Assembly: GCF_003581585.1 (NCBI RefSeq)
Contig: NZ_QXIR01000026.1
Span: 1 to 64,000, forward strand
DNA length: 64,000 bases
Reading direction: 5' to 3'
DNA from: Bacillus salacetis
GTDB lineage: Bacteria > Bacillota > Bacilli > Bacillales > Bacillaceae_B
Part shown: positions 1-10,010 of the stretch, one piece after another
How positions within the stretch are numbered: position 1 is the stretch's first letter
How the letters are laid out: every line of letters starts with the position of its first letter
The notes under the pieces: model-generated
Database searches by the model: none
Seen by the model: only the letters and a program-made list of their open reading frames with translations
What the model was told of the DNA's origin: nothing
Position numbers and translations under genes: made by a program

Positions 1-24
1 GTTTTGTCCCAGCCTCTCAATTCT

Positions 25-2607
25 TTAAATATTATCCTGTTTCAAACCTTCGATAATGTTCTCTTTCTTGATTTTCGAGATGGAATACAGCATCGCCGAG
101 CTGACAATGACAAATATGGCGATGATCACAAATAGGAGGTCCATCCATGGGAGCGTAAATCCGTACTCAAATGTTTCCCGGGTCGATCGATGGATTAAAT
201 ACATAATGATGAAACTGATCGGCAGTCCAAACAGCAGTGCATTCACTCCATAGAAAACACTCTCATAGTTGATCATTTTATTAAAGCCTTTAGGTGTCAT
301 CCCAACTGATTTCAGCATGGCGAATTCTTTTTTGCGAAGAGAAATGCTGGTTGAAATCGTGTTAAAAATATTGGCGATGGAAATTAACGAAATCAAGGCA
401 ATGAAACCATATGTGAAAACTGACATGAACATGACCAACTGTTCCTCGCGCTGTCTATTCTGGTATACATTATAGATGTACAGCGAAGAAGGTGTAACTT
501 CTTCAAGGGCTTCCTGGGTTTTCATCGGATCCGTGCTATTCATGTACAAAAAGGAATCCGCCTCAATTGAATCGTTTGAAACATCGAGAAGATTATTGAA
601 GGTGTCCATAGGAACAATGACATCCATTCCGCCTATTCCTGTGGAGTGCACACCGATTGGTAACTGGTCCGTTAATGCTCCTATAGTTATTTCGCCCACT
701 GGGCTAGTTTCATTTGTTTCATAGTTAGTGTTAAGCAGCTGGAGCTTTTCTCCAGGTTCCGCAATGATGGATTTTGACTCAATGAATTTGGATGACTCAT
801 AGTCTTGATAAGAAATGTCTTCAACAATAATGGCTGTCAGGTTTTCCTTCTCAAACTTTTCAGCTTCTGTTCCCGCCTTTTGGGCAAAAGCTTTAAAACT
901 TGATGAGTCCATTCCATATACATTCACATAATATTGATATTTGCCGTCTTCAAGTTCAATGTTTTCTCTCTTGATCAAGTCATTGAGCTCTTCAGGGAAT
1001 TTATCCTTTTCCACCATGGAGGTAAGTTGGACCTGCTTTTGGATACTGTGGCTGGTTATGTTGTCTAAGGTTGTTAAAGATTTAAGTTCAGATATATCGC
1101 CCTTATTGCCGGAAACCATAATATCATAATCCAGCCGGTCCTGAGACATTTCAATCGACCTGCCGAGACTATCGGTGAAAAACGAGACCGAAAGAAAAAG
1201 GATGATACTGATGACCAGGGAAAAAAGAGTTGCATAGTATCTTTTTCGATTACGCTTCACGTTCTTCAAGCCAATTTCTGCTTCAAGTCCAAAGATCTTC
1301 CTGACCATCTTGGAGGTTTTCACTTTCCTGCGGGATAACTTTATATCCTGTGTTTGCCTGATAGCATCAATCGCAGATATTTTCGATGCTTTCCTTGCCG
1401 GGATGAAAGTAGAAATGAAAATTGTCACTATGGATATGGTGCAGGCAATCAGGATGGATGATGGCGTTACAACGACCTCAAGTTTTTCCGTTGTCCCCAA
1501 TGCTTCTGCAATAAATGAATTAATGAACAAGAAAGTGGCACCTATTCCAAGGATACCTGCAATGATCCCGATCGGAATGCTGATTAAACCAATGACGGAT
1601 CCTTCAAAAAAGACTGAATTCCGCTTTTGTTTCTTTGTCGCACCTACACTCGATAACATCCCCAAATGCCTGGCCCTTTCAGAAACACTGATGGCAAATG
1701 CATTATAGATTAGTGAAATGGAACCTATTATGATCACAGACATGATAATGCCGGCCAATGAAAACAGGGTAACTCTAAGATTATCATTATCGGTGACACC
1801 ATATAATCGGAGTAATTCATTGTTGAATCTTACTTGCGCGATATCGTTTTCTTCTGCCAGCTTTTCAGCGTCCTTGAAGATTGTACCCTTAATGTCTTTA
1901 ACCGTCACTACTGCATCCACTGATGCATTATCTCCCAAAGAATCACTATCGATATAGCTGATCAAGGTGTAGCCGGGTGACCACAGCGGTTCCCACTCGG
2001 GACGTTCAATGATACCAACTACTTTGTAGGTTTCAGTTGATGAAACTTGCAGTTCTTCCGTTAAACCATTTTCATCTCTCTGCAGGGGGTCATTCTGCCC
2101 TAATGGCTCGGGGGCACTTTTCGTATAACGCTCCCCTATTTCAAACTTGATTTGATCGCCTATTTTATAAGAAACGTCAGAATCATCTATAAAATGATCG
2201 GAAATGACGATTTCATTTTCTGCCTCCGGGAGCCGGCCCTCAGCCAGTTTCACAGGAAACTGTTCGAATCCTTGGCTGCTGTATTCCTTTATAAAGAGAT
2301 AAGGCTTTTCCTCATCTTCCATTTCAGGCAGGGCTGCATAGCCAAGGTCTTTGGATAGAAACACTTTTTCGGTGTTTTGATCTTCTGAAATTGCATTGAT
2401 TTGACTGGAATTGACATCCTTGTACTGAACATGCCATTCCCCATCGTTTACCATGATTTGTCTTTTCATCAAGTCAAGGAATGAAACTCCAAGTGTAGCG
2501 ACCGCGGTCACCATAGCAACGGAAATGATGACTCCGATTATGGTGACGAGGGTCCTCCTTTTGTTTTCTTTCATATGGCGAAGGGTGAGTTTGTTGATGA
2601 TGTTCAT
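25..2607 (-). CDS. FtsX/MacB-type ABC transporter permease
   Basis: 860-residue integral membrane permease. An N-terminal membrane anchor (about residues 18-38) is followed by a ~220-residue extracytoplasmic domain, a three-helix FtsX-like block (about 280-410), a second anchor near 455-475, a second extracytoplasmic domain, and a C-terminal FtsX block (about 735-850). This duplicated layout is typical of permeases that export or sense peptide antibiotics or lipoproteins. It overlaps the upstream ATPase gene by 4 bp (ATGA), so the two are translationally coupled and surely form one transporter. The two-component genes further upstream suggest a sense-and-export module. The substrate cannot be read from the sequence. 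Confidence 0.9.
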   Translation of the reverse strand: MNIINKLTLRHMKENKRRTLVTIIGVIISVAMVTAVATLGVSFLDLMKRQIMVNDGEWHVQYKDVNSSQINAISEDQNTEKVFLSKDLGYAALPEMEDEEKPYLFIKEYSSQGFEQFPVKLAEGRLPEAENEIVISDHFIDDSDVSYKIGDQIKFEIGERYTKSAPEPLGQNDPLQRDENGLTEELQVSSTETYKVVGIIERPEWEPLWSPGYTLISYIDSDSLGDNASVDAVVTVKDIKGTIFKDAEKLAEENDIAQVRFNNELLRLYGVTDNDNLRVTLFSLAGIIMSVIIIGSISLIYNAFAISVSERARHLGMLSSVGATKKQKRNSVFFEGSVIGLISIPIGIIAGILGIGATFLFINSFIAEALGTTEKLEVVVTPSSILIACTISIVTIFISTFIPARKASKISAIDAIRQTQDIKLSRRKVKTSKMVRKIFGLEAEIGLKNVKRNRKRYYATLFSLVISIILFLSVSFFTDSLGRSIEMSQDRLDYDIMVSGNKGDISELKSLTTLDNITSHSIQKQVQLTSMVEKDKFPEELNDLIKRENIELEDGKYQYYVNVYGMDSSSFKAFAQKAGTEAEKFEKENLTAIIVEDISYQDYESSKFIESKSIIAEPGEKLQLLNTNYETNETSPVGEITIGALTDQLPIGVHSTGIGGMDVIVPMDTFNNLLDVSNDSIEADSFLYMNSTDPMKTQEALEEVTPSSLYIYNVYQNRQREEQLVMFMSVFTYGFIALISLISIANIFNTISTSISLRKKEFAMLKSVGMTPKGFNKMINYESVFYGVNALLFGLPISFIIMYLIHRSTRETFEYGFTLPWMDLLFVIIAIFVIVSSAMLYSISKIKKENIIEGLKQDNI

Positions 2608-3287
2608 GGCCGGATCACCTCGTCCTTGCTGATCCGTCCGTCATCGATTTCTATCACCCGGTCAGCCTGAAGGGCAATCCGCTCGTCATGCGTTATAACA
2701 ATCAGTGTCTGGTTATACGTTTTGTTGAACATTTTTAACAGTTCGATGATTTCACCGCTGTTCTTGCTGTCCAGATTACCTGTGGGTTCATCAGCTAGAA
2801 TGATTGCAGGATTACTGATTAGTGCCCTGCCGATCGAGACACGCTGCTGTTGGCCGCCGGAAAGTTGATTAGGAAGATGATTCAACCGTTTGTCGAGACC
2901 CAAAACCGAAACAATATCCTTGAACTGCTTGTCATCGACCTTGTGCTGATCAAGCAGCATTGGCAGAGTGATGTTCTCTTCAACTGTCAGGATGGGAATC
3001 AAGTTATAGAACTGGTAGATCAGCCCTATCTGCCTTCTCCTGAAGATCGCCAGCTGTGTTTCATTCAATTGATAGATATCGGTATTGTCGATAAGGACCT
3101 TGCCGCTGGACGGGCGGTCGACACCCCCAAGCATATGAAGAAGGGTGGACTTCCCTGATCCCGATGGCCCGATGATAGCTACGAACTCCCCTTTTTTCAC
3201 TGAAAAAGAGACATCGTTCAATGCTTTAACCGCCGTTTCCCCTTTGCCATAAACCTTAGACAGATTTTCAATTTGTAAAATACTCAT
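2604..3287 (-). CDS. ABC transporter ATP-binding protein (MacB/LolD type)
   Basis: 227-residue ATPase that powers the adjacent FtsX permease. The Walker A motif GPSGSGKST lies near residue 40, the signature [15 protein letters not shown] near 142, and Walker [13 protein letters not shown] near 163, followed by the H-loop ITHD. The length and the TGNLDS variant are typical of the MacB/LolD/BceA group. The start is set by GGAGGTAACGTT-ATG. The 110 bp upstream and then a 700-bp repeat array separate it from the kinase gene, so a promoter of its own is likely. Confidence 0.95.
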   Translation of the reverse strand: MSILQIENLSKVYGKGETAVKALNDVSFSVKKGEFVAIIGPSGSGKSTLLHMLGGVDRPSSGKVLIDNTDIYQLNETQLAIFRRRQIGLIYQFYNLIPILTVEENITLPMLLDQHKVDDKQFKDIVSVLGLDKRLNHLPNQLSGGQQQRVSIGRALISNPAIILADEPTGNLDSKNSGEIIELLKMFNKTYNQTLIVITHDERIALQADRVIEIDDGRISKDEVIRP

Positions 3288-3396
3288 AACGTTACCTCCA
3301 TAATTTCGATGTTGACCTCAGTATATCTGTCTAATATGACTGTAAAGTGACTGTGAAAGTGACAGTTTGGTCACTTTCGGGTTGGGGCGAGCGAAT

Positions 3397-4110
3397 AATG
3401 CGGTTTAATCGATAGTTTCAAGACAGTTTCTATCGGTTTTGATGTTGTTCGTGTACTTGAAAACGAAGTTCAAGACAGATTTGTTTCCCTTTTTCATGGT
3501 TGATGTCCTTGAAAACGAAGTTCAAGACAGTTTTGTGTCCCTTTTTCCAGGTTGATGTCCTTGAAAATGAGGTTCAAGACAGATTTGTGACTCTTTTTCA
3601 TGGTTGATGTCCTTGAAAACGAAGTTCAAGACAGATTTGCGTCACTTTTTCAGGGTTGATGTCCTTGAAAACGAAGTTCAAGACAGATTTGTGACTCTTT
3701 TTCAGAGTTGATGTGCTTGAAATGCCTGTTCAAGGCAGATTCGCGTCACTTTTTCATGGTTGATGTACTTGAAAACGAAGTTCAAGACAGATTTGCGTCC
3801 CTTTTTCATGGTTGATGTCCTTGAAATCGAAGTTCAAGACAGTTTTGTGTCCCTTTTTCATTGTTGATGTACTTGAAATCAAGGTTCAAGACAGTTTTGT
3901 GTCCCTTTTTCAGAGTTGATGTCCTTGAAATCGAAGTCAAGACAGATTTTCGTCCCTTTTTCAGGGTTGATGTCCTTGAAAACGAAGTTCAAGGCAGATT
4001 TTCGACACTTTTTCATGGTTGATGTCCTTGAAATCGAAGTTCAAGACAGATTTGCGTCACTTTTTCAGAGTTGATGTGCTTGGAGCACCTTGTACAATCA
4101 CCATGTGACA
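3397..4110. repeat. Tandem palindromic repeat array 1 (52-bp period, about 14 units)
   Basis: The 700 bp between the kinase and ATPase genes is one array. The phrase TGATGT (or a variant) recurs at 3449, 3501, 3553, 3605, 3657, 3709, 3761, 3813, 3865, 3917, 3968, 4020 and 4072: a 52-bp step with one 51-bp step caused by a single-base deletion. A degenerate unit precedes it at 3397 and the last unit is degenerate. Each unit holds CTTGAA, seven bases, then TTCAAG, extendable to about 24 bp with one bulge, followed by a T-rich spacer (CCCTTTTTCA). A 52-bp step cannot keep a reading frame, so the array is not coding. Confidence 0.95.
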
Positions 4111-4129
4111 TCCAATACTCTTTCTGCCT

Positions 4130-5134
4130 TTACCTTTTCTTTTTATAAAACTTAATCAAAAACTCAGTTCCGTTCTCTTTCCCGCTTCTGACCTCGATAT
4201 CTCCCTGCTGGCTGGTAATGATGCTGTAGGCCATTGCTAGGCCGATGCCGACACTGTCTTCCCCTGCATTTTTCCCTTTATAAAAACGTCTGAAAATATA
4301 GGGAAGATCCTCTTTGGATATCCCTTTTCCGTTATCCTTGATTGAGATTTCTGTATAAAGGGGATTCTCATGACAGTTGATCCTGATTGTTCCGCCATCC
4401 GGTGTATGTTCCACGCAGTTTTTTAAGATATTGATCAGGGCTTCTGCCGTCCAATGAAAATCACCTGTGAAAGAAACTTCTTCATTCCCTTCCAATACCA
4501 CTGTCTGCTCTTTGATATCCATCGGAATCAGAAGGGGATGCAGGGCTCTTTGCAGCAGTTCATTCACGAACACCTCATCTTTCTTGAAAACCACGGTGCC
4601 TGCATCAATCTTGGACAATTTCAATAGAGAAGAAACAAGCCATTCGATCCTTTCCAATTGCACACGGATATTTTGGGTGAACTCTTCCCTCTTGGATTCG
4701 TCCAGAGTATTATCACTCAGCAGGTCTGACATGACCATCATGGATGTCAATGGAGTTTTAAGCTGATGGGAAATATCTGAAATCGCATTTGTTAACGCAT
4801 GTTTGTCCCTCTCCAGGTTGCTGCGATGCTCCGAAAGCATCAATGTCACTTTGTAAATGTCGCTTTTTAAAATACTCAGCTCTCCTTCATGGTTATCACG
4901 GATATCAAGACCATAATCGCCGCTTGAAATCCTACGTAAATAACCTGAAAGTTTTTCAAGCTCATGGTACCTCCACCGGGTAAAAATCAAACTGGCCCCC
5001 GCCAATAGAAAGCAGACCAACAGTACCATAATCGCCGCTGGCCAGGAAAACAGTATCGAAGAGAGTATAGTTGCCGCTGTACTTATTAACACCAGTATGA
5101 AGATGAACCATTGGATTTCGCGGTTCCGCCACAT
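4130..5134 (-). CDS. Two-component sensor histidine kinase
   Basis: 334-residue membrane histidine kinase. Two N-terminal helices with a very short outside loop (about residues 10-55), a HAMP-like linker, a HisKA box with phospho-acceptor histidine (DISHQLKTPLTS, about residue 125), then N, G1 (DNGKGI) and G2 (GIGLAMAY) ATP-binding boxes. The short sensor loop is usual for kinases that sense through a partner transporter or within the membrane. The frame is open upstream, but the ATG at 5134 follows AAGGCAGG and lies one base past the regulator stop, so I take that start. Probable partner of the regulator upstream and perhaps of the ABC transporter downstream. Confidence 0.9.
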   Translation of the reverse strand: MWRNREIQWFIFILVLISTAATILSSILFSWPAAIMVLLVCFLLAGASLIFTRWRYHELEKLSGYLRRISSGDYGLDIRDNHEGELSILKSDIYKVTLMLSEHRSNLERDKHALTNAISDISHQLKTPLTSMMVMSDLLSDNTLDESKREEFTQNIRVQLERIEWLVSSLLKLSKIDAGTVVFKKDEVFVNELLQRALHPLLIPMDIKEQTVVLEGNEEVSFTGDFHWTAEALINILKNCVEHTPDGGTIRINCHENPLYTEISIKDNGKGISKEDLPYIFRRFYKGKNAGEDSVGIGLAMAYSIITSQQGDIEVRSGKENGTEFLIKFYKKKR

Positions 5135-5135
5135 A

Positions 5136-5831
5136 TCAATTACCTGCCTTGTAGCCAAGGCCGCGGACAGTCTTGATGATGCTTGGACTTTGCGGCTGGT
5201 CCTCAAGCTTTTCCCGCAGTCTTTTAATGTAAACCGTCAATGTATTGTCGTTGACAAAATCACCGGCAACATCCCAAATGCGTTCCAGCAGCTGTGCCCT
5301 GGTTAAAACCTGTCCCTGATGATTGGCGAAGATCAGGAGCAGCCGGTATTCCAATGCAGTCAAAAGAACTTCTTCCCCATTTTTATAAACCTTGCCTTCC
5401 TGTGTGTTGATCCTGACATTTTCGATATCTATGTAGGGTTTTGCTTTAGGTGTATGTTTAAGATAGCGCCTCATGACGGATTTGATTCTTGAAATCAATT
5501 CACGGACCCTGAATGGCTTGGTGATATAGTCATCCGCTCCCATATCGAGACCCATGACCACATTTACCTCATCATCGAAGGCGGTAAGAAAAATTACCGG
5601 TTTGTCACCTTGCTTCTTGACCATCTCGCATAATTCGTATCCGCTTCCATCCGGAAGGGAAAGATCGAACAAACATAAATCTATTTCTTCCAGTTGATTC
5701 TTTATCACTCGTTTCGCAGAGTCTGCATCATGACATAGAATCGTTTCATATTCTTCCTGCTGCAGGGAGTACTCCAAACCGGCAGCGATGGTCCGGTCAT
5801 CCTCTACCAATAAAACTTTCATATTGAACAC
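5136..5831 (-). CDS. OmpR/PhoB-family response regulator
   Basis: 231 residues. An N-terminal receiver domain has the acidic pair (VEDD, about residues 8-11), phospho-acceptor aspartate (LFDLSLPDGSG, near 56) and the conserved lysine (TKPFRVREL, near 107). A C-terminal winged-helix DNA-binding domain ends in TVRGLGYKAG. It is the first gene of the pair with the histidine kinase, whose start lies immediately after its stop. The likely targets are the downstream ABC genes, by analogy with Bce/Vnc-type modules; this is inference from order only. Confidence 0.95.
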   Translation of the reverse strand: MFNMKVLLVEDDRTIAAGLEYSLQQEEYETILCHDADSAKRVIKNQLEEIDLCLFDLSLPDGSGYELCEMVKKQGDKPVIFLTAFDDEVNVVMGLDMGADDYITKPFRVRELISRIKSVMRRYLKHTPKAKPYIDIENVRINTQEGKVYKNGEEVLLTALEYRLLLIFANHQGQVLTRAQLLERIWDVAGDFVNDNTLTVYIKRLREKLEDQPQSPSIIKTVRGLGYKAGN

Positions 5832-5983
5832 CCTAACCTCGTTTTGTTTCTTTTATCATATTTTATAAGAGCTGCATTCGTCAAAATAGGGATTCCTAAA
5901 CAGATAAATCAGTGCAGGGTCCGGGGAAAATGCGGGTCCGCTCCATACTTGACTGAATCACCTGGATTTGGATGGAATAATAA

Positions 5984-6009
5984 AAGCTCAGTCCAAGTGA
6001 ACTGAGCTT
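5984..6009 (-). terminator. Intrinsic terminator downstream of the 67-residue membrane protein gene
   Basis: Nine-base arms (AAGCTCAGT at 5984-5992 and ACTGAGCTT at 6001-6009) with an 8-base loop. On the minus strand the stem is followed by TTATT. It lies just past the stop of the gene ending at 6013. Confidence 0.75.
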
Positions 6010-6012
6010 AGC

Positions 6013-6216
6013 TCATATAGATGATTTTTTATTTCGTTTGAATATATAGAAAATTAATGCCCCTATAATTCCGCTGGCACTCAAAACAAGGAACATCATC
6101 CAATCTACTGCCTCATTGCGAGTCAAGCTTAAGATGATCATGGCTGCCAGGACACCAATGACCCAAAAAAGTAAGAATCCAGCAAAGTTTTTGATTGTTT
6201 TCCCTCCTCTTGACAC
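6013..6216 (-). CDS. Small two-helix membrane protein
   Basis: 67 residues from a GTG, with two hydrophobic helices (about residues 10-30 and 38-58) and a basic C-terminus. I do not recognise the family. The start is uncertain: the best Shine-Dalgarno (GAGGAGG) lies inside the frame at codons 3-5 and is spaced seven bases ahead of an ATC codon, so either the GTG upstream or an unusual AUC start is used. A terminator follows the stop directly. It is monocistronic and faces away from the secreted-protein gene at 6313. Confidence 0.65.
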   Translation of the reverse strand: MSRGGKTIKNFAGFLLFWVIGVLAAMIILSLTRNEAVDWMMFLVLSASGIIGALIFYIFKRNKKSSI

Positions 6217-6312
6217 TTATTTGGGTTTCCTTTTCCCTCCTTTTGAAAATTTCAGTCATGTTTTTTAGGGACAAACATATTTTTAAATAGACTAAGATTG
6301 GAGGGCAAAAAA

Positions 6313-6678
6313 ATGAAACAATTCTTAATTTGTGCGGCAGTCATTCTCTCGGTAGGAGCAGTCCTCCTCCTTAACGGTTTGGTTGACAATGTGCAGGAAG
6401 TAAATTCTTACGTGCCGGAAGAAGCAGCCGAAACTCCTGCAGAACCTGTATTGATGCCTGCTGATTTAGAAGCATTGGCGGATGGCAGAGACTCCGCTGA
6501 ATTGACCGATGCTGAAGTTCTGCCTGCTGATCTGGAATATGTTTTTGATGCGAAGTTCGAGGAAGACGGACATATAGTCGAGATTTATCGCGAGTTTGAA
6601 ATATACCGTGATGCAGAAGGGAATGTGATCAAGGAGGTCCCGACCTCAAACTTCGAATATATTAAGTATCAAGAATGA
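6313..6678 (+). CDS. Membrane-anchored acidic extracytoplasmic protein
   Basis: 121 residues from the ATG at 6313, chosen because GGAGG lies nine bases upstream; the frame also opens at a TTG five codons earlier. An N-terminal hydrophobic segment (MKQFLICAAVILSV...) is an uncleaved anchor or signal, and the rest is acidic (runs of E, A, D, P) and outside the cell. No known domain is recognised. A strong terminator follows the stop at once, so it is a single-gene transcript. Confidence 0.75.
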   Translation: MKQFLICAAVILSVGAVLLLNGLVDNVQEVNSYVPEEAAETPAEPVLMPADLEALADGRDSAELTDAEVLPADLEYVFDAKFEEDGHIVEIYREFEIYRDAEGNVIKEVPTSNFEYIKYQE

Positions 6679-6708
6679 CGCCGTGGACTGGATGTCCACG
6701 GCGTTTTT
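6679..6708 (+). terminator. Strong intrinsic terminator
   Basis: Perfect 10-bp arms, CGCCGTGGAC and GTCCACGGCG, with a 5-base loop, followed by TTTTT. It begins directly at the stop codon of the gene at 6313-6678. Confidence 0.9.
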
Positions 6709-6753
6709 GATGGTGATTCAGGTGAGGATTTTTTTGGGGGGTTCCCCCTTTTT

Positions 6754-7595
6754 GTTTGAATGGCAATGGGATTCGGACTGTATGGGTTGAGTTTTCCGAT
6801 TTCTTGTCCGAATAAAGGTGGGATTCGGACAAACTGGGCTGGGTTTTCAGAATTCTGTCCGAATAACGATGGAATTCGGACAAACTGGGCTTGAATTTCG
6901 AAAATCTGTCCGAATAACGGTGGGATTCGGACAAACTGGGCTTGGATTTCAAAATTCTGTCCGAATAACGATGGGATTCGGACAAACTGGGCTGGGATGT
7001 CAAAATTCTGTCCAAATAACGATGGGATTCGGACACTTTGGGTGTGTTTTTCAAAAATCTGTCCGAATAACGATGGGATTCGGACAAACTGAGCTTGGAT
7101 TTCAAAATTCTGTCCGAATAACGGTGGGATTCGGACAAACTGGGGTTGGTTTTCAGAATTCTGTCCGAATAACGGTGGGATTCGGACAAACTGGGCTTGG
7201 TTTTCAGAATTCTGTCCGAATAACGATGGAATTCGGACAAACTGGGCTTGGTTTTCAAAATTCTGTCCGAATAACGATGGGATTCGGACAAACTGGGCTT
7301 GGATTTCAAAATTCTGTCCGAATCATGATGGGATTCGGACAAACTGGGCTGGGTTTTCAGAATTCTGTCCGAATAGCGGTGGGATTCGGACAAACTGGGC
7401 TTGGATTTCAAAATTCTGTCCGAATAACGATGGAATTCGGATAAACTGGGCTTGAATTTCGAAAATCTGTCCGAATAACGATGGGATTCGGACAAACATG
7501 GCTAGGTATTCAGATTTTTGTCCAAGAACCGGTGAAATTCGGACAGATTTAGCTTTGAGCCAAGAATTCTGTCCAAATAAGAATGGGATTCCCGT
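6754..7595. repeat. Tandem palindromic repeat array 2 (51-bp period, about 17 units)
   Basis: GTCCGAAT, a 9-base centre (usually AACGATGGG or AACGGTGGG), then ATTCGGAC recurs at 6806, 6857, 6908, 6959, 7010, 7061 and so on to 7571, always 51 bp apart; a degenerate unit precedes at 6754. The 8-bp arms are conserved and the 26-bp spacer is ACAAACTGGGCTTGG plus a T/A-rich end. It fills the space between the terminator at 6679 and the 3' end of the convergent helD gene. Because 51 is a multiple of three, several frames are open through it on both strands; these are not genes. Confidence 0.95.
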
Positions 7596-7623
7596 CACGA
7601 CGTTTAAACAAAGAGTCTCCACT

Positions 7624-9939
7624 TCACTCCCTGATCAAGCAATCAGATGGTACATCCTTCAAGAATGGACTGGGTTCCCCGATGCTGAACAACTGGAGCT
7701 CGTGCATTGCTCTGGTGCAAGCTGTGTAAAACAATTTTCTGAGAGATTCTTCGCTGTACGACTTTGCGGAAGCATCATAAATGGCGACTGCGTCGAACTC
7801 GATTCCTTTTGCCAAGTAAGCCGGTATGACGACAACCCCTTGTTCATAATGAAGCGAGTCACTTTTCACAAGCTTGAGGCCGTCGATTTTCTCTTTTAAG
7901 TCCTTGAAGGCATTTTCGCTTTCTTCGGCAGATTTACAGATAATCGCGATGGTATTATAGTCCTGTAGTCTCATGTCGGCAACCGCTGATTCGATTGCGG
8001 AATGCAGGCTGCTCCTGTCGAATTGAGTTTTCAACATCGGTTTTTTACCTTCCCTTTCAAAAGGAGTAATCGTTCCTCTGACAAGCTGGCTGGTAAAGTC
8101 GATGATTGGTTTCGTTGATCTGTAGCTGCGGGTTAGGTTGATGACATCCGTTTGGCCGGGACCGTATAAGTCCATCAGCATATTGAAGTCATTTTTTTCG
8201 CTTGCATGAGCAAATACTGCCTGGTTGAAGTCGCCCAGCACGGTCATCCTCGCATAAGGAAACAGCCGTTTCAGGAATTCAAATTGAAAAGGAGAGTAAT
8301 CCTGAGCTTCATCAATGATGATATGTTTGATTGCGGTATTGGTTTGGAATCCAAGGATGAGTTCTTGTAAGAATAAATAGGGTGCAGCATCCTCATAATG
8401 CATCTTCCCGTCATCAAGCATGTTGACCGTGGAACGGCAGACGCCCGACCAGTTCTCTGATGTTTCTGAGGCTTTTTCAAGGTTACCGTCCACAAAGAGC
8501 TGCCTATAGATGCCTTTGATATTAATGAACTCAAGGTTTTCGATTCGCCTGCGAAGCCCTCTGAACTTTTGGTGTACGATCAAACGGCCGAGCGCCTCGT
8601 GATCGACTACGAATTCCTCTTCTGTTGATTTGCTGGTCTTCCGCAAATGGCTCACTGCCTTGTGATACTCTTCATTGCTCAGCAATTCAATTTCTTCTTC
8701 TACCCAGGGCTTTGTACGTTCCCGTCTTTCGGCTTCATCCACTTTTTCGTTGACCCATTCGGTCAGTTTTTCCAGCCGGTTTATAAATTTAAGTTCAGTG
8801 TCTTGATTGTAAAAACGGTCCCTTATCTGATCCGGTGTAAGAAGCGGTTCGCCCCTGAATTTGATTCGTTTGAACAGCATTCCCTTTGTTTCCAGAGTGA
8901 GCCTATAATCCTTGATCGCCTCAAAAAAATCAGTGGAAGCTTTGTAGTGAATACCCTCCAACCTGGTTTTGTATGAGGATTCGTTCACAGCAGTCAATAC
9001 GTATTCCAATTGGTCATAGGGACCTTCAAGATCGAAGTATTTACTCAAACGGTGATCTAAATACTCCTGGAAGGTTACCTGCTGCATGTTTTCTTCGCCA
9101 AGTTCAGGGAGTACATTGGAAACGTAGCTGTTGAACATAGTGTTGGGTGAAAATAATATGATTTGATCAGCATTCAGTTTGTCTCTGTATTTATAAAGCA
9201 GATAAGCTATCCGCTGCATGGCGGCCGATGTTTTTCCACTGCCTGCTGCCCCTTGGACAATCAAAAGCCTTCCCCGGTCGTGACGGATAATTTCGTTTTG
9301 CTCCCGCTGGATGGTCGCTACAATCGAATGCATTTGGTTATCTGTGCTTTTTCCGAGGACTCTCTGTAGGATTTCATCCCCAATGGTCAGACTTGTATCA
9401 AACATGGATAGAAGTTCGCCTTTACGGATGATGTACTGCCATTTTTTCTCCAGGCTGCCTTTGACGGTACCTCCAGGTGTTGAATATTCTGCCGGCCCGG
9501 GACCGTAATCATAGTAGACACTTGATACCGGGGCCCGCCAATCATACACAAGAAAATTCTCGCCGGTTTTGTCTGTAAGAGTGGCGATTCCGATATAGAT
9601 TTCATCGGGCAAGCCCTCCCCTTTTTCAAGAAAGGAAATTTTGCCGAAATATGGAGAATCTTTCATCCGCTTCAACGTTGATAATTTCTTGGATGCGTGC
9701 CTGTGGGTGCTTTGGCTGACGGATAAATCTTGTGCCTGCTGCCTCAAGCTGATGATAGTTTCAAGGTAATCATCAAATGTATCCGTATTGACCTTGACTT
9801 CATCCCAGAAGTTTCTACGGATATTGACGACTTCATTTCGCCGTTTTGCCGTTTCATCTTCCAATTTTTCGATCTGCCCTGTAATGACTTCCGTTACATG
9901 ATCCAGTCGATTCTGCTCAAGCCGGGTATCGTTCGCCAA
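7624..9939 (-). CDS. helD: HelD-like RNA polymerase-associated UvrD/Rep superfamily 1 helicase
   Basis: 771 residues. An N-terminal coiled coil (about residues 10-65) resembles the HelD arm that enters the RNA polymerase secondary channel. Then come Walker A (VQGAAGSGKTSAAMQR, near 232), motif II (IIDEAQDYSPFQ, near 550), GDFNQA, and the C-terminal helicase motifs (YRSTKPI; GIEFDAV). In Bacillus, HelD frees stalled RNA polymerase from DNA by ATP hydrolysis and can affect rifamycin tolerance. The GTG at 9948 lies inside the Shine-Dalgarno (AGAGGAG), so I take the TTG at 9939, seven bases downstream. Its 3' end abuts repeat array 2. Confidence 0.88.
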   Translation of the reverse strand: MANDTRLEQNRLDHVTEVITGQIEKLEDETAKRRNEVVNIRRNFWDEVKVNTDTFDDYLETIISLRQQAQDLSVSQSTHRHASKKLSTLKRMKDSPYFGKISFLEKGEGLPDEIYIGIATLTDKTGENFLVYDWRAPVSSVYYDYGPGPAEYSTPGGTVKGSLEKKWQYIIRKGELLSMFDTSLTIGDEILQRVLGKSTDNQMHSIVATIQREQNEIIRHDRGRLLIVQGAAGSGKTSAAMQRIAYLLYKYRDKLNADQIILFSPNTMFNSYVSNVLPELGEENMQQVTFQEYLDHRLSKYFDLEGPYDQLEYVLTAVNESSYKTRLEGIHYKASTDFFEAIKDYRLTLETKGMLFKRIKFRGEPLLTPDQIRDRFYNQDTELKFINRLEKLTEWVNEKVDEAERRERTKPWVEEEIELLSNEEYHKAVSHLRKTSKSTEEEFVVDHEALGRLIVHQKFRGLRRRIENLEFINIKGIYRQLFVDGNLEKASETSENWSGVCRSTVNMLDDGKMHYEDAAPYLFLQELILGFQTNTAIKHIIIDEAQDYSPFQFEFLKRLFPYARMTVLGDFNQAVFAHASEKNDFNMLMDLYGPGQTDVINLTRSYRSTKPIIDFTSQLVRGTITPFEREGKKPMLKTQFDRSSLHSAIESAVADMRLQDYNTIAIICKSAEESENAFKDLKEKIDGLKLVKSDSLHYEQGVVVIPAYLAKGIEFDAVAIYDASAKSYSEESLRKLFYTACTRAMHELQLFSIGEPSPFLKDVPSDCLIRE

Positions 9940-9975
9940 ACAAACCACTCCTCTAAAAAAATATGTGCAAAAGTA

Positions 9976-10004
9976 TTGACTTATTTAATGTTTTGCTGTA
10001 AAAT
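9976..10004 (+). promoter_or_regulatory. Sigma-A-type promoter of a short leader RNA
   Basis: TTGACT (9976-9981), a 17-base spacer, then TAAAAT (9999-10004): a near-consensus housekeeping promoter. It fires towards the kinase gene at 10214 but a strong terminator lies between. Confidence 0.75.
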
Positions 10005-10010
10005 TAAAAT

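Noticed and set aside
3397..4110. CRISPR array
   Set aside because: In this and the other three arrays the spacers are near-identical repeats, not unique sequences, and no cas genes are present.
6662..7622. Several long open frames (99-277 residues) across array 2 on both strands
   Set aside because: They exist only because the 51-bp period is a multiple of three and lacks stops; translations are monotonous repeats, no ribosome sites, and equivalent arrays with 52 and 53-bp periods cannot code.
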